From Succinivibrio sp. (GTDB lineage: Bacteria > Pseudomonadota > Gammaproteobacteria > Enterobacterales > Succinivibrionaceae): DNA of 36,572 bases. Of the stretch, positions 1 through 8,023 are shown piece by piece. Both the position numbers and the translations under genes were made by a program. The first letter of the stretch is position 1. Each line of letters begins with the position of its first letter. A model generated the notes under the pieces. It searched no databases, was not told the origin of the DNA, and saw only the letters and a program-made list of their open reading frames with translations. The stretch lies in assembly GCA_024693025.1 (NCBI GenBank), contig JAILLS010000032.1:1-36572 (forward strand), given 5' to 3'.

Positions 1-193
1 TGAGATGGTGAAGAACGGTGTTACCAATGATCAGTTAAAGACCATTCAGGGTCGCGGTAAGGCTAACAGCATTACCGGCAACAAGTGCGACAGCGTCAAG
101 GGCAGAAAGAACCTGATCAGCTGCTTAGCCCCTGATCGTCGCGTAGAAGTTATTGTTAACGGCGTTGAAGTTGTAACTCAGCCAGCTAAATAA
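1..193 (+). CDS. OmpA-family C-terminal domain, 3' end only
   Basis: The reading frame is open from base 2 and runs off the left edge, so only the last ~64 residues are visible. They match the end of the peptidoglycan-binding OmpA C-terminal domain: a G-R-G-K stretch, then T-G-N-x-C-D, a second cysteine in S-C-L, and the APDRRVEV motif that closes this domain in enterobacterial OmpA. The domain holds outer-membrane or periplasmic proteins to the peptidoglycan. The paired cysteines resemble the OmpA C-terminal disulfide. Whether an OmpA-type beta barrel or another N-terminus precedes it lies outside the window. A strong terminator follows the stop codon by about 30 bases. Confidence 0.85.
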   Translation, partial: EMVKNGVTNDQLKTIQGRGKANSITGNKCDSVKGRKNLISCLAPDRRVEVIVNGVEVVTQPAK

Positions 194-225
194 TTTCTCA
201 TCACGCGCATAGGCGCAGACAAAAG

Positions 226-254
226 AAGGCATAACCTGAGGTTATGCCTTTTTT
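226..254. terminator. Bidirectional rho-independent terminator between ompA-like gene and cysK
   Basis: An 11-bp perfect stem (226-236 with 240-250) has a 3-base TGA loop and is followed by TTTT on the plus strand. The minus strand reads into CTTTTG after the same hairpin. The two flanking genes converge, so one hairpin can end both transcripts. Confidence 0.85.
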
Positions 255-274
255 AATGCTTATCCTTAAAGGGG

Positions 275-1210
275 TTAGGCCTCTTCGCGATAGAGCGGGG
301 TTGAGAGATAGCGATCCCCGCTGTCAGGCAGAATCACCACGATCCGTCTGCCTTCATGCTCAGGCAGTCTGGCCAGCGTGATTGCCGCATGCAGGGCAGC
401 CCCAGCCGAAATGCCCAGAAACACACCTTCGGTCCTGGCCACCAGCCGTCCGGTGCTGAAGGCATCCTCATTGCTGACGGTTACAACCTTGTCGACTACG
501 CCTGCGTCATAATTCTTAGGAATGAAGTTGGCACCGATCCCCTGAATCTTGTGAGGTCCTGCCTTACCCTCTGAGAGCAGCGGAGAGCTTGCCGGCTCTA
601 CGGCGATAACCTTGACTGAGCTGTTCCTGCTTTTAAGATATCTGCCGGCGCCGCAGATGGTGCCGCCGGTACCCACGCCGCCCACCAGCAGATCTACCTT
701 GCCCTCGGTATCAGCATAGATTTCAGGACCGGTCGTGGCAAAATGGATCTCAGGATTGGCCGGATTTTCAAACTGCTGTGGAATAAAGGAATTAGGATTG
801 AGCTTCTGCAGCTCATAGGCCTTATCAAGCGTACCCTGCATGCCCAGCTTGCCCGGGGTGAGCACCAGCTTTGCCCCATAGGCGGCAATGGTATTGCGCC
901 GCTCCTCGGACATGCTGTCAGGCATGATGATGGTCACCTTAAGGCCCAGGGCCGCTCCCACCAGGGCAAGACCGATGCCGGTATTGCCTGAGGTGGGTTC
1001 GATGATTTCGGTATAGTGCGTGATTTTACCGGAGTCAAGGGCGGCCTTCAGCATGGCATAGGCCACGCGGTCCTTGATGGAGCCGCCCGGATTGAAGGCC
1101 TCAAGCTTGGCAATGATCTGAGCCTTGAGCGCAAGAGTGCTTTCGATTTTTTTAAGCTCAAGCAGGGGAGTGTGTCCAATCAGCTCGAGGATACTGTGAT
1201 GAATATGCAT
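275..1210 (-). CDS. cysK: Cysteine synthase A (O-acetylserine sulfhydrylase)
   Basis: A PLP enzyme of the last cysteine-synthesis step, O-acetylserine + sulfide to cysteine + acetate, in the cytoplasm. Visible motifs are NPGGSIKDR with the PLP lysine at K46, the substrate loop PTSGNTG at 72-78, the phosphate-binding GVGTGGT at 178-184, SAG at 268-270 and PDSGDRYLS near the end. At 311 residues it is slightly shorter than E. coli CysK (323) and longer than CysM (303); the motifs fit CysK better. The ATG at 1210 has GGAGAG about eight bases upstream. It lies downstream of uspE on the same strand, but a strong terminator separates them, so it is probably its own transcript. Confidence 0.93.
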   Translation of the reverse strand: MHIHHSILELIGHTPLLELKKIESTLALKAQIIAKLEAFNPGGSIKDRVAYAMLKAALDSGKITHYTEIIEPTSGNTGIGLALVGAALGLKVTIIMPDSMSEERRNTIAAYGAKLVLTPGKLGMQGTLDKAYELQKLNPNSFIPQQFENPANPEIHFATTGPEIYADTEGKVDLLVGGVGTGGTICGAGRYLKSRNSSVKVIAVEPASSPLLSEGKAGPHKIQGIGANFIPKNYDAGVVDKVVTVSNEDAFSTGRLVARTEGVFLGISAGAALHAAITLARLPEHEGRRIVVILPDSGDRYLSTPLYREEA

Positions 1211-1230
1211 ATCTAACTCTCCACATGATA

Positions 1231-1259
1231 ATTGTAGTGAGTTAAGTCTACTCTATTTC
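1231..1259 (-). promoter_or_regulatory. Possible cysK promoter
   Basis: The minus strand reads TACAAT (1231-1236), a good -10. The position 17 bases upstream (GAAATA, 1254-1259) is a poor -35. The transcript would start about 14 bases before the cysK ATG. I saw no clear CysB-type site. Confidence 0.3.
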
Positions 1260-1300
1260 TTTGGCTAAAGCTGAATCAGGTGAGGTCTTCTGCGCTGCAG

Positions 1301-1330
1301 AAAAAACTAACGCCGCAGCTGCGGCGTTAG
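1301..1330 (-). terminator. Terminator downstream of uspE
   Basis: A perfect 24-base palindrome (1307-1330), rich in GC, is followed in the minus direction by six T (the A run at 1301-1306). It begins 12 bases after the uspE stop codon and insulates cysK. Confidence 0.9.
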
Positions 1331-1341
1331 CTTAGGTAAGT

Positions 1342-2274
1342 CTAGGCTTTTGCTGATTTGTTCTCGCCGATGGTCTTATTGTTGAGCACAATCAGATCGG
1401 CATCGATAAAGTCGACAATCTCTTCACAGGTATTGCCGATAAAGGCGGCCATGGCTCCGCTGCGTCCGGCTGAGCCGATAAAGACTACCTTGGCCTCAAT
1501 CTTGCGGCAGATCTCCGGAATGACATCATCCGGCATGCCTTCACCTAAGTGGCAGTGCTCCTCAGGGATATTATGCTGCTGCGCGAATTTAAGCAGGCGC
1601 TGACGATGCTCCTCCACCACGCTCTTGGCATAGACCTCCGGAGCATAGTGCGGCACCTCGAGCATGACGGAAGGCAGCACCACCGGAGCACTGTTGACAA
1701 GATGAATGGTGCCTCCGGTAATCGCTGCCAGAATCTGAGCCTCACGCAGGAGCACGATATTGGTGCGGTTGCTGCGGTTAAAGGTAAAGTCCACAGCCAC
1801 CACGATATTCAGCGTATCGCCCCAGCTGTGCTCCTTGGCGATGATCACCGGCACATTGGCGTTGCGCAGAAGATACCAGTCCACCGGGGTAAAGATGATG
1901 GAATCCAGCACCCCATGGTGATTGGCCGCCTTGATCACCAGATCATAGCCGCCTGACTTAAGCTCCTGAATAATGCCGTCGGCAATATCCCTGGCAAAGA
2001 CCACCTTGGGGATAATGGTGACCTCTTTATCCTGCCGATATTCCTCAATCAGCTGATTGACCTTATCTTCATGGGTCTGCAGCACATCATCGCGGGTTTC
2101 CTTCTCTTTCAGACGGTTGAGAATGTGCAGTTCATAGGAAAAGTCGTAGACGAGACGGAGCACCGTGATGGTCAGCTTCGGATTGTACTGTGCAATCTCC
2201 AGGGCCCGTTCCAGAGCGACCTGCCGCTCTCGTTTAGGTTCTACAACGACAAGTAGATGATTGTAATGTTTCAT
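1342..2274 (-). CDS. uspE: Universal stress protein E (tandem Usp domains)
   Basis: A 310-residue protein of two Usp domains, close in length to E. coli UspE (316). UspE is a cytoplasmic stress protein linked to stationary phase, motility and aggregation; its biochemical activity is not well defined. Sequence features that match UspE are YDFSYE near residue 45, SGGYDLVIK followed by FTPVDWYLLR in the first domain, and a C-terminal G-S-x-G-R-S-G ... GNT-E nucleotide-binding-like loop around residues 268-285. The start has GGAGAG upstream and a recognisable sigma70-type promoter. It ends at a strong terminator. A second tandem-Usp gene lies at 11331-12248. Confidence 0.9.
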   Translation of the reverse strand: MKHYNHLLVVVEPKRERQVALERALEIAQYNPKLTITVLRLVYDFSYELHILNRLKEKETRDDVLQTHEDKVNQLIEEYRQDKEVTIIPKVVFARDIADGIIQELKSGGYDLVIKAANHHGVLDSIIFTPVDWYLLRNANVPVIIAKEHSWGDTLNIVVAVDFTFNRSNRTNIVLLREAQILAAITGGTIHLVNSAPVVLPSVMLEVPHYAPEVYAKSVVEEHRQRLLKFAQQHNIPEEHCHLGEGMPDDVIPEICRKIEAKVVFIGSAGRSGAMAAFIGNTCEEIVDFIDADLIVLNNKTIGENKSAKA

Positions 2275-2338
2275 AGCTATGCTCTCTCCAACCTAGGCTG
2301 TTCCTCAAGATCAGCTTAAATACAAATTCTATGAGCTT

Positions 2339-2366
2339 ATTCTAGCCTAAGCTAAGCTCTTGGCAA
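2339..2366 (-). promoter_or_regulatory. sigma70-type promoter of uspE
   Basis: On the minus strand, TTGCCA (2361-2366), a 16-base spacer and TAGAAT (2339-2344), each one base off consensus. The predicted transcript start is near 2332, giving a leader of ~57 bases. Confidence 0.6.
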
Positions 2367-2475
2367 ATAAAGCAAAGTAGCAAACGTGCACTAGCATACA
2401 TATTTTGCCTAAAGCAGGTTAGAAAAGGGCAGAGCGGCAGAGACCAAGGGCCCTTACAGACAGAGAGAGCCGCAC

Positions 2476-4053
2476 TCAGCTCTGCGGGCTTAGGATCATG
2501 CTAGGACGCAGGCCGCTCAGCAGGCAGAGGCCAAAATAGATGGCTGCACCGGCGAGGATGAGGGCGCCGAGATAGAGAATGGAGGTCAGAAGACTCATCT
2601 GCACCCAGAGCTCAAAGGCCGGGGAGAGATAGCGCAGGGCCACACACATGATCAGGCCTGCAAGAAGTGCGCGCAGCACAAAGGCAAGACAGGAGCCTGA
2701 CGGGGTGTAGATGTCTTTTTTGTGCAGCAGATAGAGCAGCAGTATACAGTTGACGTAGGCCGCGAGGGCGGTGGATAGCGCCAGGCCCACATAGCCAAGC
2801 GGCATGACCAGGATGAGATTGGAGACAATATTGGCGCCGATGGAGATCACCGAGCAGCGTACCGGTGTCTTGGTATCCTGCAGGGCGGCAAAGCCCTGCA
2901 CGAGCACTCTGACCAGCATAATGGCACACAGACCTGAGATCGAGGCTAAAAGCGAGGTAGCCGAGAGCAGCACATGCTCCTCGGTAAAGGCTCCGCGCAT
3001 GAAAATCACGCGCAGCATCGGCTCGCGCAGCGCAATCATGCCGAACATCGAAGGCAGGCCTAAAAACAGCACCAGCTTGACGCCCCAGTCAAGAGTCTTC
3101 TGATATTTAGCCTGCTGCGTGGTGAAGTTGACCCGCGAAAGCGCCGGCAGGATCACGGTGGAGATGGCCACGGCAAAGATCCCGATGGGAAACTCGAGCA
3201 GGCGATCTGAATAATAAAGATAGGAGATGGCACCGGTGGCTAAGAAGGAGGCCAGAATGGTGTTGACGAACAGATTGAGCTGACTTGCCGAGACACCGAT
3301 GATGGCAGGCAGCATCAGGGTTCTGATCTTCCTGACTCCCTCATGGTTCCAGCCAAAGCGCGGCCATTTGAGCAGCTTGAGTCTGATGACCAGGGGCAGC
3401 TGGAAGACAAGCTGCAGAATGCCGCCTACCACCATGCCATAGGCCAGGACCTGATTGGGGTTGTCAAAGTAGGGTGCCACGAAGTAGACCATCGAGATCA
3501 GGGTGAGATTGAGAATGCAGGGGGTGATGGCCGGAATGCCGAAATGCCCGAAGACATTGAGCAGCGAGCTTGACAGTGCAGTCAGCGTTACAAAGAACAG
3601 ATAGGGAAAGGTGATGCGCAGCAGCACGGCGGCATCGGTAAACTTGGTGCCGTCAGGCTCATCATGCAGATAGGCTTCAAACCAGCCCCAGCCAAACAGC
3701 GCGGTCAGGACCGGCGAGAGCAGCATGCCCAGCAGGGTAACGAGCAGGACCACTGCCCCGAGCGTGCCGGTACATTTGCTGATGAGCTCATCGAGCGCCT
3801 CTTTATCCTGTTCCTGCTTGGTCTTGGTCAGAACCGGCACAAAAGCCTGCGCAAAGGCGCCTTCGGCAAAGAGCCGTCTGAAGAAATTAGGGATGCGGTT
3901 GGCAAAGAAGAAGACGTCAGCAGACAGACCTGCGCCCAGGAGACTGGCGATCGCAATATCGCGAAACATCCCGAGAATGCGTGACAGAAAAGTGGCTCCT
4001 GCGGTAACTAGACCTGAGCGAAAGAGTTTGTATTTGCCCTGCTGCTTTTTCAT
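2476..4053 (-). CDS. murJ: Lipid II flippase MurJ
   Basis: An inner-membrane protein of the MOP superfamily that moves lipid II across the membrane for peptidoglycan synthesis. The N-terminal signature is clear: LSRILGMFRD, GAGLSADVFFFANRIPN and FRRLFAEGAFAQAFVPVL, including the central-cavity arginines of MurJ. Hydrophobic segments run along the whole length, as expected for 14 helices. The frame stays open to an ATG at 4104, but that codon lies upstream of a strong -10 at 4084-4089, so it cannot be used from that promoter. The start is therefore the ATG at 4053 (525 aa) or 4065 (529 aa). Neither has a strong ribosome binding site. Homolog alignment slightly favours 4053. It is divergent from frsA across a 1.5 kb repeat-bearing spacer. 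Confidence 0.92.
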   Translation of the reverse strand: MKKQQGKYKLFRSGLVTAGATFLSRILGMFRDIAIASLLGAGLSADVFFFANRIPNFFRRLFAEGAFAQAFVPVLTKTKQEQDKEALDELISKCTGTLGAVVLLVTLLGMLLSPVLTALFGWGWFEAYLHDEPDGTKFTDAAVLLRITFPYLFFVTLTALSSSLLNVFGHFGIPAITPCILNLTLISMVYFVAPYFDNPNQVLAYGMVVGGILQLVFQLPLVIRLKLLKWPRFGWNHEGVRKIRTLMLPAIIGVSASQLNLFVNTILASFLATGAISYLYYSDRLLEFPIGIFAVAISTVILPALSRVNFTTQQAKYQKTLDWGVKLVLFLGLPSMFGMIALREPMLRVIFMRGAFTEEHVLLSATSLLASISGLCAIMLVRVLVQGFAALQDTKTPVRCSVISIGANIVSNLILVMPLGYVGLALSTALAAYVNCILLLYLLHKKDIYTPSGSCLAFVLRALLAGLIMCVALRYLSPAFELWVQMSLLTSILYLGALILAGAAIYFGLCLLSGLRPSMILSPQS

Positions 4054-4083
4054 AGTAATCAACATAATCTTAAAAACAACGGC

Positions 4084-4092
4084 ATTATAGCA
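4084..4092 (-). promoter_or_regulatory. Extended -10 promoter of murJ
   Basis: The minus strand reads TGC-TATAAT (4084-4092), a perfect -10 with the extended TGn element. There is no good -35. The expected start is near 4077. This fixes the murJ start codon downstream of 4077. Confidence 0.65.
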
Positions 4093-4365
4093 AGCCTGAC
4101 TCAAAGGAGCGCACAGCAGTGGGTAAGGGGGCAGAAAAAAGGTGCATAAATGGTGGATAACGCACGTTTATCAAATTTAGAGCTAGATTTTAAAGCGGTT
4201 TTTAGGCAGATTTCCGACTCTCAATACTCTCTTAAATTAGTGGAAAACTGTCCTGAGAAGAGGTGTGCAGCAAAAAAGGTTCTAAGCCGCAAAGTTTGCG
4301 CAAAAAATTTCAAAGCTGAAAAACAAGCCCCCTTAAAAAAAATATTTTTCTGCGCGCTGGTGCTG

Positions 4366-5254
4366 GTGGGAAAAGTTGTGGAATAGCTGGTGCAGTTGTG
4401 GAAAAAACACGCTGGATTGGACTTATGAGCGGTGGGAAACTTTTGAGCCTAATTTTAATATCTAGAAAATACTATTACATTTCATCTAATTATTTGGTGG
4501 TTGATTTTTATCTCAGAATGTTGACAAAATCTTCAAAAAGTAAGCTGAAAAATCTTAATCTGGTCTTGAGCCTTGTAAAGGCGCAGGGATTTTAAGGCGG
4601 AAAATAAGGCTATATTCTAATTATCCTCTTTTGTTTCATGATATTAGCTCTATAAGGGCTTTTAAAAAAGCTAATTTAGCCTTTTTTTTTCAAAAATGAA
4701 AAAATAACTATCTAAAAATTAGATGAACAGCCCTGTGGGAAAAGTGGTCGTTTTCTGAAAAAAGGCCCTGTGGGAAAAGTTGCTTAAGTCTAAAAGTCAA
4801 GCAAAATAGTACTTTTTTTAAGCTATATTTTATATTTATAATCAATATGTTCGTCTCTAATGGTGCTCTTTTAACGATTTTTGCGCCTCCAGAAATTTTA
4901 TCTTCTAAGGACTTTTAAAACGGTGGGAAATTTAGCCTGCGCACTCCACCTTGCTTATGATTTGTTTGCTTTTTTTGGGTAAATTAACATCGAGAGCGGG
5001 GATTTTGCGTATGGGAGAAAAAATTATGCTGATCCCTATTTTTTGTCATGCGTACGTATGTTTGATGATCGCAAGCGCGCCTGAAACTGATTAAGCTTAC
5101 GTAATTACAATATGTTAGCTTTACCAAGGTCTGGTTTAAGGACTGCTGGTCGTCTTGGCTTGCCGGTAAATTTTTTTTGGTGGGAAAAGTTGGGGATTAG
5201 CTGTTTTTTTGTGGGAAAAAATGCTTATTTTCAGATAATAATTGCTGTGGGAAA
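4366..5254 (+). repeat. Cluster of eight same-strand GTGGGAAA repeats
   Basis: Exact GTGGGAAA copies start at 4366, 4432, 4735, 4770, 4923, 5180, 5211 and 5247, all on the plus strand. Three share a 13-base core, GTGGGAAAAGTTG (4366, 4770, 5180). Two share the 16-mer GCCCTGTGGGAAAAGT, 35 bases apart (4730 and 4765). Spacing is irregular. By chance one would expect about 0.01 copies of an 8-mer per strand in 0.9 kb. GTGGAA variants sit at 4240, 4378 and 4398 in the same orientation. They look like binding sites for a DNA-binding protein; the protein is unknown. Confidence 0.85.
4397..4405 (-). promoter_or_regulatory. DnaA-box-like site
   Basis: The minus strand reads TTTTCCACA, which fits the relaxed DnaA box TTWTNCACA. 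One-mismatch relatives are at 4152-4160 (TTATCCACC), 4239-4247 (TTTTCCACT) and 4377-4385 (TATTCCACA). All four lie within 260 bases in the same orientation. Binding is not shown. Confidence 0.35.
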
Positions 5255-5567
5255 CTCGGTTTTGCCGCGCTTGCAATTTATTTTTCTTTTAAATTTCAAT
5301 TTATTATTTTTATTCTATAAGTTTCCAACATAATTTTATTTTAAATGCACAGCTTGTTTAAAACTATGGCAGTTTTAGCGTATTTTGGCAAAATTGATCT
5401 TGACAGCTGGGTATTTTCTCACTCAGCTTAATGCTTCCTCTGATCCTGCTGTAAGCTCACCGTTTTATGCTCTGTCTTATCGATTGCGGTCTCTTTGAGT
5501 GCTTAAGCCTCTTAGCTTGTATTTTTAATTAAATATGGCAAGATAGCAGCATTAAGGAGATATCCTC

Positions 5568-6902
5568 ATGGAAGAGATGAGTACTCAAGAGAAAAGTTCA
5601 CAACCTAAGGCTGAGAGTGAAAATCTCAGCGAAATTCTGTTTAAACCCCATTTTAACTATCAGGAGACCTCACAGATCTCTAATTCAGGTGTGGAGCTCA
5701 AGCTTGGTGAGGATGCTCATCGGCTGTTCCGTCACCTTGAATATGATGCCCGCTGGTACCGGATGGTGCATGTGTTCTCCTGGACCTGGCAGGGCGGCAG
5801 TCTTCTGGATATCGATGATGCGCTCTGTCATATTGCGGCAAGTACTGCGCCGCGCTCCCGCGAGCAGTGTCTTGATACCGTCAGAGAATATGGTCCGGGC
5901 AACTGGATCTATGAATTTAACACGCAGGCGCAGAAGCGTTTTGTTAAAGCCCGCAAGCTTGAGGAGGAAGGCAGGCTCAAGGAGGCTTCGCATAATTACC
6001 GCATGGCAAGCCGCTACTATGCCATCGCCTCGTTTCCTAAACTGCGTTCAGATCTGCAGGCTGCCGATTCCTATATGCAGGCTCTGCGTCTATACCGCAA
6101 AATGTTTGACTGTGATGCAAGCTTTGGCACGCTGCAGGAGCTTGAGCTTAATACGGAAAAAGGCAAAGTCAGCGGTTTTCTGCATCTGCCCTGTAAGGAC
6201 AAGGTCTGTCCCTGTCTTGTGATCTGCGGCTCCTATGAGCATGCGCTGACGGATTTTTACCGCTTCTATCGTGACTATCTCTTCCCGCGCGGCATTGCCG
6301 TCCTGGTGGTGGAACTGCCGGGACTGGGGGTCTCTGAAAAGCTCTCCTTAACCTATAACACCTCTATTGTGCTCGATGCCGCGCTCAAAGAGCTTGGCAG
6401 CTTAAGCTGCATTGATGCGCATAAGATCAGCCTGCTTGGGATCAGACTTGGAGGCACGGCCTGTCTGCGCTGCGCGCTGACCAATCCTGATCGGGTGGCG
6501 GCACTGTGTCTGATTGAGCCAGGAGTAGACAGCATGTTTACCGATAAGGCGCTGCTCAATGCTCTGCCTCTGTCCATGCGCTCTCTCTATGCCAACCGGC
6601 TGAATCTGGATGCCTCGCAGTGGGAGAACGTGATCCCGCAGCTCTCCATCCTCTCTCTCAAACGGCAGGGCCTTATGCAGCAGAGCACTCCGCTTAAGCT
6701 GCCGGTCATGCTTGACGTGGTCAAGGATGCCTTTACCTCCAGGGCGGATGTCGAGCTTATCGCGCATAATTTTGCGCAGCTGACCCTCAATCAGCATGAG
6801 AATGCTGAATATAATGAATTTATTTTTAGAGCCTTAATCAAGATCCCTGACTTTTTATGCTCAGCCCTCGGGCTTGAGCCAAAGGCAGGTGCGGAACACT
6901 GA
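5568..6902 (+). CDS. frsA: FrsA family alpha/beta-hydrolase-fold protein
   Basis: A 444-residue protein matching FrsA/YafA (E. coli, 414 aa). The N-terminal family motif LSEILFKPHFNYQETS is at 20-35, W-Y-R-M near 63, and GNWIYEFNTQA near 111. The C-terminal alpha/beta-hydrolase domain starts around residue 195. E. coli FrsA binds unphosphorylated EIIA-Glc and has been linked to fermentation/respiration balance; enzymatic claims for the family are disputed. The nucleophile elbow reads GIRLGG (291-296), without the usual serine, as in E. coli (GFRFG), so classical esterase activity is doubtful. AAGGAG at 5554-5559 sets the ATG at 5568. proB follows after 9 bases, an arrangement close to the frsA/proBA neighbourhood of E. 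coli. Confidence 0.88.
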   Translation: MEEMSTQEKSSQPKAESENLSEILFKPHFNYQETSQISNSGVELKLGEDAHRLFRHLEYDARWYRMVHVFSWTWQGGSLLDIDDALCHIAASTAPRSREQCLDTVREYGPGNWIYEFNTQAQKRFVKARKLEEEGRLKEASHNYRMASRYYAIASFPKLRSDLQAADSYMQALRLYRKMFDCDASFGTLQELELNTEKGKVSGFLHLPCKDKVCPCLVICGSYEHALTDFYRFYRDYLFPRGIAVLVVELPGLGVSEKLSLTYNTSIVLDAALKELGSLSCIDAHKISLLGIRLGGTACLRCALTNPDRVAALCLIEPGVDSMFTDKALLNALPLSMRSLYANRLNLDASQWENVIPQLSILSLKRQGLMQQSTPLKLPVMLDVVKDAFTSRADVELIAHNFAQLTLNQHENAEYNEFIFRALIKIPDFLCSALGLEPKAGAEH

Positions 6903-6911
6903 GTCTTACTC

Positions 6912-8015
6912 ATGAATCATAAACGCATTGTCATAAAACTGGGCACCAGTACTCTGACCGGAGGAGAACGCTGTCTTGACCGTCAGCGCATGCTGGAGAT
7001 TGTCAGAGCCATTTATCAGCTCCGCGAGATGGGACATCAGGTGGTCTTAGTCTCCTCAGGCGCTCAGGCCCTCGGCCGGGAAGTGCTCAGTTTCCCCAAG
7101 CTGCCGCCGCTGATGAGCTCCAAGCAGCTTTTAGCCTCAGTGGGGCAGAGTAAGCTCATGGAAGTGTGGGAGAATCTTTTTGCCATCTATAAGATTCACA
7201 TCGGTCAGCTGCTGCTGACCAGGGCCGATCTTGAGGATCGCGAGCGCTATCTGAATGCCCGCGATACGCTTTTAGCGCTGCTTGAGTATCAGGTCCTGCC
7301 GGTGATCAATGAAAATGATGCGGTAGCAGTGTCAGAAATCAAGGTGGGCGATAATGACAATCTGGCTGCACTCACGGCGCTGCTGTGCGATGCCGATCAG
7401 GTGATCCTGCTTACCGATCAGAAAGGTCTGTATACTCAGGATCCGCGTCAGCATCCTGAGGCAGAGCTTATCAGGCGGGTCGAGAAGCTCGATGCCGGGA
7501 TTTTTGCCCTGGCCGGAGGCTCCGGCACCCAGCTTGGCACCGGCGGTATGCAGACCAAGCTTAAGGCCGCACAGCTTACCACCTCAGCGGGGATTGAGCT
7601 GGTGATCGCCTCAGGCGCCAATCCTGTGCAGCTGCCTCTTCTGGTGGCAGGACAGGGTGAGGCTACCTTCTTTTCAGCCTCCCAGCATCCGCGCGAGGCC
7701 AAAAAGAACTGGATTTTAGAGGCAGCCCGGGTGCAGGGGCGGCTTAACGTCGATAAGGGCGCCAGGCGTGCGCTGCAGGAGCAGGGCTCCAGTCTGCTGC
7801 CTAAAGGCATTTTAAGCGTGAGCGGGGATTTTCTGCGCGGCGGCAGCGTGGAGATCTGTGATGAAGAGGGACGGCCCTTTGCCCGGGGGATCTCCCGCTA
7901 CAGCTCTGAGGAGCTTACACGCATCAGGGGACATCACTCGCAGGAGATTGAAGAGCTTCTGCATTACACGCATGGCGATGTCGCAGTACATCGGGATGAA
8001 CTGGTTTTGTTTTAG
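6912..8015 (+). CDS. proB: Glutamate 5-kinase
   Basis: The first step of proline synthesis: ATP + glutamate to gamma-glutamyl phosphate, cytoplasmic. Its 367 residues equal the E. coli enzyme. The amino-acid kinase domain shows KLGTS (9-13), VSSGAQALG (47-55), NENDAV (133-138) and GDNDNL (146-151). A C-terminal PUA domain occupies roughly 275-367. It starts 9 bases after the frsA stop with only a weak ribosome binding site (GAG at 6901), so it probably depends on translation coupling with frsA. proA follows directly. Feedback inhibition by proline is known for the family and resides in the kinase domain; nothing here shows it is lost. Confidence 0.96.
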   Translation: MNHKRIVIKLGTSTLTGGERCLDRQRMLEIVRAIYQLREMGHQVVLVSSGAQALGREVLSFPKLPPLMSSKQLLASVGQSKLMEVWENLFAIYKIHIGQLLLTRADLEDRERYLNARDTLLALLEYQVLPVINENDAVAVSEIKVGDNDNLAALTALLCDADQVILLTDQKGLYTQDPRQHPEAELIRRVEKLDAGIFALAGGSGTQLGTGGMQTKLKAAQLTTSAGIELVIASGANPVQLPLLVAGQGEATFFSASQHPREAKKNWILEAARVQGRLNVDKGARRALQEQGSSLLPKGILSVSGDFLRGGSVEICDEEGRPFARGISRYSSEELTRIRGHHSQEIEELLHYTHGDVAVHRDELVLF

Positions 8016-8023
8016 GAATGCAT

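Larger units (their letters stand above)
4093..5553. other. AT-rich intergenic region between murJ and frsA, no convincing gene
   Basis: About 1.46 kb of strongly AT-rich DNA between divergent genes. Bases 4681-4740, counted by hand, are 27% GC. The only open frames (78, 65 and 73 codons, plus strand) lack ribosome binding sites and recognisable products and are composed of low-complexity A/T codons, so I do not call them genes. The region contains the GTGGGAAA repeat cluster and a few DnaA-box-like sequences. No structured RNA or terminator stood out. Confidence 0.7.

Noticed and set aside
4054-4104. N-terminal extension of MurJ
   Set aside because: The upstream ATG at 4104 precedes the -10 element at 4084-4089, and the extra residues do not align with MurJ.
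4150-4595. Short plus-strand open frames (78 and 65 codons) in the AT-rich spacer
   Set aside because: No ribosome binding site, no recognisable product, and their sequence is explained by the repeats and A/T-rich composition.
5112-5333. 73-codon plus-strand frame with Phe/Leu-rich end
   Set aside because: It runs through three GTGGGAAA repeats and poly-T tracts; the hydrophobic residues come from T-rich DNA. No ribosome binding site.
4093-5553. Calling this region the chromosomal origin oriC
   Set aside because: Only one full match to a DnaA box, no dnaA, mnmG, rpmH or other usual origin neighbours, and GC skew could not be computed. Kept only as a hypothesis.
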